A DNA stretch of 64,000 nucleotides from Chrysoperla carnea (Eukaryota > Arthropoda > Insecta > Neuroptera > Chrysopidae): assembly GCF_905475395.1 (NCBI RefSeq), contig NC_058342.1, positions 30,090,140 through 30,154,139 of the forward strand. Reading direction: 5' to 3'. The notes below the pieces were generated by a model. The model was not told the origin of the DNA and did not search any database. It saw only the letters and a program-made list of their open reading frames with translations. This document shows positions 54,837 through 64,000 of this stretch, in pieces (within the stretch, counting starts at the first letter, position 1; each line of letters opens with the position of its first letter). A program made the translations under genes and the position numbers.

Positions 54837-55606
54837 AGAAAAATGGATTTACTTGTAAGAGAAATTGTCAAAAGACGTTCATTTTTTAATAGTTAAACCT
54901 AAATCTTTCAAACTCAGTACCAAAGAAGATATTTTACTTTTGAGTAATTGTAAATACAAGAAATTTTGGAAAAACTTAAAAAAAAACTTTACAAATTGTC
55001 CAGCTATAAAATAAATTTCCAAAAATTGAAATAATAAATTCAGTAAAACCGGAAAATTGAAAAGGTTAGAAACAATACATCCGTTTCATTTTTTTTTTGC
55101 ATTGGTCTTATGCATAGAAGTAAAAACTATAAAATCTGCCTTACTAATTAATTAAAACAAATAAAATAAGACATATAAAAGAAGAGAGATAACACTACCG
55201 AAGATGTAACACGATTATGACGAGAAATGCTTAAACGACTGGAACAGTAACAAACACTATTAACCGGATAACATAGCAAGCTGAGGTATCTTCCTCTGTG
55301 TATGTTCTACTATTCTACGATATGTATACGTTTCAAACATCACACAAAATGCCATTAAATACATGGATAATGCTACATATACACGGTGATTCATTTCTAA
55401 GTAGTTTTGTACGAAATATTGCAAAGTGGTAGATTTCAACGACTCAACGTCACCCTTATACGCCATTAAGGTAATTGTAAGCCTACAGTATTGTAAAAAA
55501 GTTTTGGTTTATTGCACGGTACATACATATAAACCAAATGCAGGCTTTGTAGTCAAGTAATTATCTTTAGCTTTACAATACCACGCAACTACAAAAATAT
55601 ATAATA
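54837..55606. other. gene-free stretch
   Basis: A 68-codon minus frame (55260-55466) matches nothing I know. No gene supported. Confidence 0.45.
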
Positions 55607-55826
55607 TATTGTGTGCAAGTGATGCTTATAAATTTGATAATATAGATATCGCTCTTCAATCATCAATAAACTTACTATAGTCGTCTCTGTTCACCAAATG
55701 ATGGATCTTTGATTAACTCATAATTAAATTAAAATTTGGTTGTTATATTATCGGCAAAGCTATATTTTTATGGTATTGTTATAAACTACAAGATTGTCTA
55801 AATATTTTAGATAGTTTTTTATCACA
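55607..55826 (+). repeat. family I repeat, copy 2
   Basis: Colinear with 42584-42804: ATATTGTGTGCAAGTGATGC, CATCAATAAACTTACTATAG, CAAATGATGGATCTTTGATT and AAACTACAAGATTGTCTAAA. Confidence 0.82.
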
Positions 55827-56884
55827 CTCTCTAGATTTTTTGATATAGAAATATTCAAGTGAAAAGCATCACCTATATGATTCATGATTTTTTCAGTCAA
55901 CTTTGAACGATAAAATAAAAATTAAAATTCCCGATTAGCAAGGAATTTTTGTGATTTTTGTAAACTTTGTTAATCAAAAAATATACTTATAAAGTTTTAT
56001 TGAATTCCCTAATATTATCCAATCCTTGCATATCTCCTTAAAAGTCTTAACTTGAACAAAAATAGTGTATTGCATTTTTAGAGTCTTTCAGACCCCTAAA
56101 AGAGTGGGGGAGGCATTTCCTAATAAAAACATCTTAAATTTCGGGTTACTTTAGCATTTTGACCTATTTAAAATCTTTTCAAAGTTATCTAAATTACTTT
56201 ACGATAAAAAAAACCCTCTCTTTTAAATTTGCTGCTTCTCACTGCAAACCTCCCCCCCTCACAACAACACCACCTTCATAATGTGACGGGCGAGAGGTGG
56301 CAACTCTAGCTTTAAACAGCCCTACCCAAATTCCTATAGCTCTTGTTTAAAATATGTTTTCGTGAATGGTTTGAAAATATTTGTAAAGAGAAAGTATAAA
56401 AATGTAACACCGTGTAACATATACACGCTCAGTAATAAAATGTCGACCCCGTAATTTACAATATCCCGTGTTTGCCGTTCCATCAAATTTTAGATTGATT
56501 TACGATTACATGAATGACAATCAATGCCGAAAAAACATAGTTTTTATTTCTTTTTGTACGTTATACAATCTTATCGATAAATACGGTTTATGTTTGTTGA
56601 TGTTGGATGTTGTTGTTCTTTTTATTCCAATAATAATGTTATAATTTATGACTTGTGTCTTAACAATGTTATGCTTTTTCACTTATTAATAATTTAACAA
56701 GGTGCATTATCGGCTTCACTTTTTTTTAATGGTTTTTGCCATTTTTTTTAGGTTATATTACGACTATATTTCATTTTACATATTATTATCCACCAATTAT
56801 TATTAAAAATTGTGTAAATATAAACGAGATTGGTTGATAGTTAAGCTTAGACAGTAGATAAATAACGGTAATTCAAATTTTATT
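55827..56884. other. gene-free stretch
   Basis: About 56240-56340 is GC-richer (GTGACGGGCGAGAGGTGGCA) with no assignable identity. The rest is AT-rich. Confidence 0.45.
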
Positions 56885-57082
56885 TTTATACCTTGTCTGT
56901 AATATATACCAAGGTATACTAAGTTTAGTCCCAAGTTTGTAACGCCTAAAAATATTGATGCTAATCACCTAATTAGTCCATTTGTGGTTTTCCGCTCGTC
57001 AGTGCGTCTGTCTGTGGACACGATAACTCAAAAAACGAAATGAGAAATCAAGCTGAAATTTTTATAGCGTGCTCAGGACGTT
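56885..57082 (+). repeat. family A repeat, 5' part
   Basis: TTTTTATACCTTGTCTGTAA, GTCCCAAGTTTGTAACGC, GTCTGTCTGTGGACACG, GATAACTCAAAAAACG, then TATAGCGTGCTCAGGACG. It stops where a reversed family B copy begins. Confidence 0.8.
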
Positions 57083-57084
57083 AA

Positions 57085-57382
57085 TGAGGCTAAGTGCGAA
57101 ACACTAAACTCGCGCTTGAATCGTATCTAAGAATATTCTTCCTTAAACTACCTTTCTTCTTAAAGCCTTCTCCAAACTGAACCGATTTTGAAGATCATCG
57201 CCTATTTTATAGTTTTTTCGGGCACAGAAATATGGCTAAGAACACTTCCCATTAAATTACTTTTCAAACGAAACCAAAAAAATCAAAATCGGTTCATCCA
57301 CGGTACGATGCCACAAACAGACAGACACACACATATAGTGGTCAAACTTATAACACCTCTTTTTTTTAGTTCGGGAGTTAAA
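57085..57382 (-). repeat. family B repeat, near full length
   Basis: On the minus strand: AACTCCCGAACTAAAAAAAA, GAGGTGTTATAAGTTTGACC, GTCTGTCTGTTTGTGGCATC, GATGAACCGATTTTGA and GATGATCTTCAAAATCGG. It ends without the GGGGG block. The plus-strand frame at 57188 is a shadow. Confidence 0.8.
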
Positions 57383-57959
57383 AAGAGTATCATTTTCTAA
57401 GAAATCTTCAAGATATAACAATTCACAAAGATTATTTTTTAATTAACAGAATTATTGAAAAAATTGAAGGAAAATTAATCACTTAAAAAATAAACACAAA
57501 CTAAAGTCAATCAAGTGATTTTATATTTTAAAGAAGTTGTTCAAACTTTTAAGAAAAATAATAGCTCTGAGGAAAATATAAATGAAAAATCACATAACCT
57601 AAAAATAATATTGTGGGTGTTGTCCAATATACTACGAGCTATGCATACTCAGACGCCAATCCAATTTTATATATCCTTACCAATACCACTCGAATATATA
57701 CTGTAGCCGTTGTGCGGTGAAGTAGTCTTGAATGAAAAAGATGTACTTACCTGAAAAAAAAAACATAAAAAATATTAGAAAATAGTTACTTTTATAAGAA
57801 AATTAGGTGGGAATTGTAAGAGGATGTTTAGTAGTTTACAAATAAAACTTTGTGTCTACGAGTGATAAAATTTTTCTATTTATTGTGGACAAACTTGAAA
57901 ATATAGATTTTTTAGGTGGAAACTGTTTGTAACGGGTGGACCGTAATTTTATTCTTTTA
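57383..57959. other. gene-free stretch
   Basis: AT-rich, nothing recognised. Confidence 0.5.
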
Positions 57960-58272
57960 AAAATAAGTAATATTCATGAATTTTCCCGTAACTTTATTGA
58001 CTGGACATTTCAACTAAACCATTATTTTAATAATTCTTTTTAATTAAAGTACAAATTCAATGAGAGAAATTAAAATTTCTAGAACAGAAATTCAAATTTT
58101 AAAACGGACGTGACGTCATAGTATGTAGCTTGTCAGATTTGTTGACGTACTGTTATGGTGTTTATTACTTATATTTTGTATGGTATTACATTGAGTTATT
58201 ATTATTCTACGACTTTTTATTAGAAAACTACATAATAACGAGTGTTAAGTCTGTGTTGTAAATTAATTTTCT
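57960..58272 (-). mobile_element. family C MITE, right part
   Basis: Minus-strand family C from TAATATTCATGAATTTTCCC, through CAATGAGAGAAATTAAAATT, GGACGTGACGTCATAGTATG and ATTTTGTATGGTATTACATT, to CTTTTTATTAGAAAAC. It stops in the middle of the family. Confidence 0.75.
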
Positions 58273-59189
58273 GTAAACTAACGGATTTGGGATGAATTTT
58301 AGCATACAGATAGTTTAATACCTGGAGTAATGTTAGATTTCTGTGGGATTATCAATAAAAATACAACAAACATCAGAGCTTAAAAAACTTAAGATTTGAT
58401 ACAGGTTTGTACAGGATAATCGGAAATGAAGGCTTTAAGTTGTAATTTTTAAGAGTCAGAGCTTGTTTTTGAAATGTCCACTATTTGGACTGAACTGTGG
58501 ATCTCTATCAAAGAATGTTTGACAGAAACATTGAGTAGCTTTTATGAATAAGGAAATAAAAAGAATTCTGTTTTCAATTAATGAAACTATTTCTTAATAT
58601 CAATAAATGAGTTTACATGAATCTAATTTGATTTGATTTTTATGTATCAATGCACAAGGAAAACTGGATAGAGGGTTTGTAAAATTTTGATGCCTAATAA
58701 GACAATTTTTTTTAAAAAGATTTACTGAAATTACGTGTCTATTTTGAACTGCTTTAGAAGGCAAAAAATTATAAACTAACTTAGAAATCAATTCAATTGA
58801 TAGTGGCAATTTTCGAAATAAACTCGATAGGGGATAAATAGCCCCATTTCAAAAGCAACAGAACTCTTTATATAAATATTTTATCCAAAAAATAATATTC
58901 TAGAAAAGAATAATATATTTCGATAGGAAAATAAATAATGCATTCCCGAATATACATTTCTAATGTATCATATTCAATTTTATTAGCAATTATTTAATGG
59001 TATACAGCTAAGGTTTTATGTAGCCGTGACAACCATCATGATTGAGCATCGTTCATAATACCGTTACGATAATCATTAACCATTGTATATGTGTGTGCAT
59101 GTGTCTAGTATATGTTTAAGGGAATGCTGACTGATGTCGAAAAGTGAAATCCATCTATCTAGAAAATATCTGGTTATAGAAAAAGTTTT
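58273..59189. other. gene-free stretch
   Basis: A 69-codon minus frame (58600-58809) has no family resemblance. Nothing else seen. Confidence 0.45.
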
Positions 59190-59725
59190 AGTAAATAATA
59201 ATAACAATAATACCCATTCATCCCACAGGTTGGGCAAAAGCCTTTTCCAGAATACTCCACATATCCCTATCTAGAGCCCTTCTTGACCAGTAATCACCCA
59301 CAAACGGAACCAATTCGTCCCGCCTTTCCTCCGGATACGGTTATAAGGTGTCCATTTTTGTCTGATTTCGTTTTCTTATCAGCTCTACGTATGCCCAGGA
59401 TTAAGCGTTCCATGCTTCTTTGGCAACCTAGGAGTTTTTTGTATTCCTTATTTGTATAAGGGCTTGTTTGTGAGCCGTAAGTTAAAATGCGCAAGACACA
59501 CGTGTCCAAAAGATTAATTTTTAGGCTAAGTGGATAAATAACTACTCTTGAACTACATGCTTTATCCTCAAAATCTATTCTACTCGTTACCTATTCTTGC
59601 TTGAACCAGCAATTCGGCCGTACTATCAAAAGATAGGATCTGTCCTAGATATTTAAAGCTTGTGACATTTTCGATATTTGTACCATCAATTGTTGTATTT
59701 GTACCCAATCTTACATTTGACATAG
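59190..59725 (-). mobile_element. RTE-like LINE C-terminus with 3' tail
   Basis: On the minus strand the pieces read FKYLGQILSFDSTAELLVQA, then TCVLRILTYGSQTSPYTNKE and CQRSMERLILGIRRADKKTK. After changes of frame comes GDYWSRRALDRDMWSILEKA, FAQPVG and a stop (59218-59220). This is the end of the reverse transcriptase and the C-terminus of RTE-type LINEs (LTYGxxTWxxT, QRxMERxxLGxxxxD). A TTA-type microsatellite tail follows at 59193-59213. The frame changes show that it is a dead 5'-truncated copy. Confidence 0.85.
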
Positions 59726-60176
59726 ACTTCTAGCACCCCCTCCCCTTACTCAACTTCCTATTTAAAAAAAAATATTTTGTCCAAAATTGCTCTGGCGCTC
59801 GAATGCTCTTAAGAATGTACAATCAGTGTTCCGGTAATTTCATGTATAATATTTTTTAAAAATTTGCAATTTTGATGATATAACAAAATTAACCGAAAAG
59901 TATGAATAAAATTTTCGTTATCTGCCTTAGTTTTCGAAATATCCAAAATTTCGGTTGAATTGGGTAAACGACTGATATTGAATTTGTCTCATTATCCAAA
60001 AAAAAAAGAATGTAAAAGTAAACTTGATACCATAAAAAAAATTGAAAGTTAAATTAAATTGGAAGTTATAAGCAATCAAAGATTGTTGCCCGTCTTTATC
60101 TTGCAAAACAGAGTTATATATTTAATCTCTATGACGATTCTAAACAATAATGTCACTTTTAAAATATCTATCTCCC
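59726..60176. other. gene-free stretch
   Basis: 59806-60000 (CTTAAGAATGTAC, TTTTGATGATATAACAAAAT, GTTTTCGAAATATCC) loosely follows the interior of the 43286 element. Nothing else. Confidence 0.4.
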
Positions 60177-60725
60177 TTTTTATACCATGTATGAAATATA
60201 CATAGTATATTAAGTTTAGTCCCAAGTTTGTAACGCTTAAAAATAATGATGCTAGGAAAAAAATTTGTGTTCATAAAATCACCTAATTAGTCCATTTCCG
60301 TCCGTCCGTCCATCCGTCCGTCTGTGGACACGATAACTCAAAAACGAAAAAAGATATCGAGCTGAAATTTTTACAGCGTACTCAGGACGTAAAAAGTGAA
60401 GTTCGTAAATGAGCATCATAGGTCAATTGGGTCTTGGGTCCGTAGGACCCATCTTGTAAATCGTCAGAGATAGAACAAAAGTTTAAATGTAAAAAATGTT
60501 CCTTATCAAAAATTAAACAACTTTTGTTTGAAACATTTTTTCGTAAACATCACTGTTTACCCGTGAGGGCGCCAATTAGGCGTAAGTTTTATAATATGTA
60601 CTATACTTGATTATCAGTTATGTATGTGTCACATGTTTGTATGTGTAATGTGATAAAGAAATCAACACTGACTATGCATGGTATTTCAACAATTAACTCA
60701 GTCAATTGTTTGTTTTCACTTGTTA
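60177..60725 (+). repeat. family A repeat, full length
   Basis: About 549 bp, a reference copy: TTTTTATACCATGTATGAAA, GTCCCAAGTTTGTAACGC, a CCGTCCGTCCATCC tract, GATAACTCAAAAACG, GGGTCCGTAGGACCCATC, CATCACTGTTTACCCGTGAG, CTATGCATGGTATTTCAAC and TTGTTTGTTTTCACTTG. Confidence 0.9.
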
Positions 60726-61624
60726 TTGATTGGAATTGATGATAAATATGCTCTAAATAGTAAGATTATTTATTTCGATAACTACTGTCATGCAAGCTCG
60801 AATTTAGACATATTGGAGACGAACCGATTTCACTTTTCTCTTAACTAAGAAGATATTATACAGTCTGTCCACAATGTTGAATGATCGCTTGTTAGAATTT
60901 TTATCACTATGGAGACTGAGAAAATGCAGAAGGCTTTTTTTTGTTCGTATTCAGCTGCTTATGTAAAAAATTATCATTTTCTTTTTAAGATAGATTTTCT
61001 TAATTAATTATTATTATATACAAACACTTAAGAAAACAACAATACATTTTAAGTGAAAAACTGTTACCCATTCATGCTTATCCTTGCTGAAACCAGAAAA
61101 ACGATATGGTGACGCTTAGTCACCCCTCGGCACTGGCAACAATTGATTTCGATTTAATATTTAAATTATAAAATCTGAATACAATATTCTTACCAGTGTC
61201 AAAAGGTTAGATTTATCCACAAAAGATGGATGATCGAATGAAGTGTTTGCTAGAAGACATTTCACATCTACGAAGCAGGAGTGATGAATATATTCTTCTT
61301 CCTAATTTTTGAAACCTTACACATAACATAAATTTTGCCAAAATTCGTAGTATACGAAAGCCGTTAGGAAAAAGGTGAGGTTATTTAGGAAACCGAGGTA
61401 AAATGATGCTTAGGGCAAGATAAATCAGTTCAAAATTTACGATTGAGAATGGTAATGAAACTTTTGAGAAACTTTTTGAATTTCTGAGAGCAATTCAAAA
61501 AAAACTTACTCAGAATGTCTGTCCAATAAAGTTTTAATATTATCAAATTTTCCCCTTTAGGAATTAAAATATTTTTTTAAAGTCTCGTTTCTGATTTGAC
61601 TTTCCTGTAGAAAGGCCAGACTAC
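60726..61624. other. gene-free stretch
   Basis: About 61080-61140 is GC-richer. No gene or repeat copy recognised. Confidence 0.45.
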
Positions 61625-61755
61625 TATTCGTTGTGTGCGTAGTCATGGTAGGGACAATAAAATCGATGCCAGCGCTTCCAGTGAAAAATTTTGGCGATAA
61701 AGAAGGCTATTATGACTAATTTGCAATTCTTTACATGTTAATATTATAGAAAATG
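61625..61755 (+). repeat. family F repeat, 5' part
   Basis: TTCGTTGTGTGCGTAGTCAT, CAATAAAATCGATGCCAGC, TTGGCGATAAAGAAGGC and TTGCAATTCTTTACATG. It merges into an inverted family G copy instead of the B-like end seen at 53641. Confidence 0.8.
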
Positions 61756-62012
61756 TTACATTAAAATTATTGAAAAACACTAATTAATAAAAAATTGTGA
61801 AAATAAGAAATCAAATTGCACAAATATTATTTTTCAAATGTAAATTATCAGAATTATTTATTTAAATTTGTGAGACGATTATATTAAATTATCAATGTAA
61901 GTCATAAATGCAATCCATACAATTATTATTAGTTGTATGCATCCATACAACTCTATGGTATCGTTACCATGCAAACGCCTTCAATAAAACTTATGCTCGG
62001 TGCGAATAAGAC
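61734..62012 (-). repeat. family G repeat, copy 2 (inverted)
   Basis: Reverse of 51590-51886: ACATGTTAATATTATAGAAA, GAAAATAAGAAATCAAATTG, TCAATGTAAGTCATAAATGC, GGTATCGTTACCATG and CGGTGCGAATAAG. The overlap with family F suggests that the two share an end. Confidence 0.78.
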
Positions 62013-62302
62013 ATATTTCACATATTAAAGACGTGACATTTTTAGTTCATATGAGTATCAAAGTCGTAGCTAGACATACATCATTGAAATAAGTATTTTT
62101 TATTGCAGTGATTTAAAAAAATTCAAATTTCAAATTGAAATATATATGAAATATTTTTTGCTTGTAATATACAAGTCATTTAAATCACGTATTTCATTAT
62201 TTCGAATCCCAATAATCTTTACTAAATAATTTTATTTCGATTAAAAATAAAATGTGAGACACTGTGATGAAAAACTTTTAAGCATTCGTTTAAAAATATA
62301 TT

Positions 62303-62760
62303 TTTATATCAAGCACATATGTAATATGCAAGGTTTACTAAGTTTAGCCCCAAGTTTGTAACGCTTAAATATATTGATGCTACGAACAAAATTTTGGTAT
62401 AGGTGTTCAAAGAATCACCTAATTAGTCCATTTCCGATTGTCTGTCTCTCTGTCTGTCCGTCTATCTGTCAACACGGTAACTCAAAAACGAATAGGGATA
62501 TCAATCTGAAATATTTATAGCGTAATGAGCAATATAGATCAATTGGGTCTTGGGTCCGTAGGATCCATCTTGTAAGCCGTTAGAAATAGAACAAAAGTTT
62601 AAATGTCAAAAATATTTCTTAAATAAAAATAACCAACTTTTGTTTGAAACATTTTTTCGTAAACATAACTGTTTAACCACGAGGTCGTAAATTGTATAGC
62701 ATGTATTATATATAAATATCAGTTATGTATGTGTGACATGTATGTATGTGTGATTATATT
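62303..62760 (+). repeat. family A repeat, 3' end missing
   Basis: Starts with a diverged opening (TTTTTATATCAAGCACATAT), then CCCCAAGTTTGTAACGC, GTCTGTCTCTCTGTC, GTAACTCAAAAACG, TTGGGTCCGTAGGATCC and GTTTAACCACGAGG. It ends after CATGTATGTATGTGTGAT. Confidence 0.82.
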
Positions 62761-63291
62761 TGGAAAATCAATACGATTTTTGTATCTTAGAATTTGATAT
62801 GAAATAATCAAAAATAGTTTCCATGAAATACACAAATATCAAGTTTGCGTACTTCTAATTTTGAAATACTTTGTCCATTATTAAATGATTTTTTTTTTCT
62901 TATTTGAAATTGGAATGTAAAAAAATTAAGGGGTTTATTTAATTTAGAATTTGAAAATAAATAAAGTAATTGAAAACGTGATAAAAAATTGTATTTAGTT
63001 GCTACTAATTTCCCTTATTTCTCATTCAACATTTTTTATTTAATCTTACAGAAAATAATATGCCTTTTATTTACAGAGTGATCTATTTTAAACGTGCCAG
63101 ACATTTCTCTTCGAAGTTCTTGAAGGGGAAAATACATTCTCGATATCAGATTTGATGAGTGGATAGTCACATACTAAAATGAAGGTAATAGCAGATTTGG
63201 TTGGTAAAAAACATTAAACTTGTTTAAAACCCTTTTTTCCTAGTTGCATAATGGAAGATATTTCTGCAAATAACTATAGCTTTCAATTTAA
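62761..63291. other. gene-free stretch
   Basis: AT-rich, nothing recognised. Confidence 0.5.
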
Positions 63292-63642
63292 CAAGTGAAC
63301 ACAAACAATTGACTGAGTTAATTGTTGAAATATCATGTATAGACAGTGTTGATTACTCTGTCACATCTCATTTACTCATTTACGAACTCGACATCACTTT
63401 TTACGTTCTTAGCACGCTATAGAAATTTCAGCTTGATATCTCTTTGCGTTTTTAAGTAATTGTGATGACAGACGGGCAGCTACAGACGACAGACGACAGA
63501 CAGACAACCGGAAATGAACTAACTAGGTGATTTTATGAACACCTATACCAAAACTTTGTTCATAGCATCAATATTTTTAAGCGTTACAAACTTGGGACCA
63601 AACTTAGTATACCTTGGTATATTTCATATACATGGTATAAAA
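63292..63642 (-). repeat. family A repeat, both ends, middle deleted
   Basis: The minus-strand family 3' end (ACAAGTGAACACAAACAATT ... TCATGTATAGACAGTG) is joined near 63365 to TTTACTCATTTACGAACTCG. It continues through GACAGACGACAGACAGAC to TTTCATATACATGGTATAAA. About 190 bp is missing between the two parts. Confidence 0.85.
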
Positions 63643-64000
63643 AGACGAAGTTGACCTTCATTTGACAATGAAACAACTTATATAAAACTTAAAAACTTGA
63701 TACTAGGAATTTCAAAACATATTTTTTTTAAATGCACTCCTTAGAAGAAAAAAACCTTTCACGGTTAAAATCGATCACTCTGTATTGTAAGGTGTATGAC
63801 AAAAAGATTTTACCAATTTTTTTTTTTTATAATATAAATATTAATTTTTTATATTTTAGTTTGATGAAAATTGATTTGAAAAACCTTTCAAACGTTTCAA
63901 ATTTGATTTCGTTCTGTTTACTTAATGTATTTGTCTTTTCATTTATACATTCTTATAAATTTTTAGTCATATTTTTGACGAAAACATAGACTTATGTATT
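63643..64000. other. gene-free stretch to window end
   Basis: An 85-codon frame (63732-63989) is rich in F, I, L, N and K, driven by AT content, and resembles no family I know. Confidence 0.4.

Noticed and set aside
699-63642. Reading families A and B as long terminal repeats of retroelements.
   Set aside because: No paired direct copies flanking an internal region, no TG...CA ends and no capsid, protease, integrase or envelope motifs nearby. I saw no convincing virus-derived or LTR element in the window.

Overview
The window is AT-rich nuclear DNA from a eukaryote, most likely an insect. The clues are mariner, hAT, I-type and RTE-type LINE remains, two kinds of tRNA-derived SINE, and CCTAA/TTAGG-type repeat tails, which have the unit of the usual insect telomere. 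I recognise no host protein-coding gene. The longest open frames are about 100 codons and are mostly chance frames, or shadows of tRNA genes, satellites and transposons.

The only clearly functional genes are serine tRNAs. They lie in three arrays: 10078-10943 (+, six units, the last broken), 17831-18547 (+, five) and 20097-20826 (-, five). A lone 5' half lies at 19045-19090 (-). Within the arrays the units repeat at exactly 162 bp (82-nt gene plus 80-nt spacer) in all but one step. UGA and CGA anticodons are mixed on an almost identical body. The second and third arrays face each other and share a leader of about 270 bp. A third leader copy sits at 19120-19410, so 17.5-20.9 kb is a rearranged inverted duplication.

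The rest is a mosaic of dispersed repeats. Family A (up to about 560 bp, about 17 copies plus scraps) and family B (about 380 bp, about 6 copies) both carry a GTCT-rich tract. Family C is a MITE of about 515 bp with GGGAATATTC ends. Other terminal-inverted-repeat elements lie at 5307-5769, 15466-16453, 29289-30065 (pogo-like), 34914-35426 (hAT-like) and 43286-43929. Helitron-like ends lie near 16.46 and 46.3 kb. Transposase remains are two mariner C-termini (27920-28272, 51905-52233), one mariner N-terminus (38945-39155) and one hAT C-terminus (50600-50880, -). LINE 3' remains lie at 11.1, 24.4, 31.6-32.1 and 59.2 kb.

One SINE family (34950, 44096, 47758, 54542) and one LINE family (11123, 24425, 31840) share their last ~40 bp and a CCTAA-type tail, as expected if the LINE enzyme mobilises the SINE. 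Several insertions are nested: SINE in hAT-like element, family C in pogo-like element, family A in family C. Low-complexity landmarks are a telomere-like GGTTA/GGTTGGG tract grading into GGGTGT at 16985-17255, ~308-bp tandem units at 15.6-16.4 kb, ~305-bp units at 33.8-34.5 kb, and a perfect 18-bp hairpin at 48909-48953.

All boundaries were read by eye. Repeat edges are good to roughly 5-20 bases. Class names rest on end sequences or short translated motifs, not on searches.
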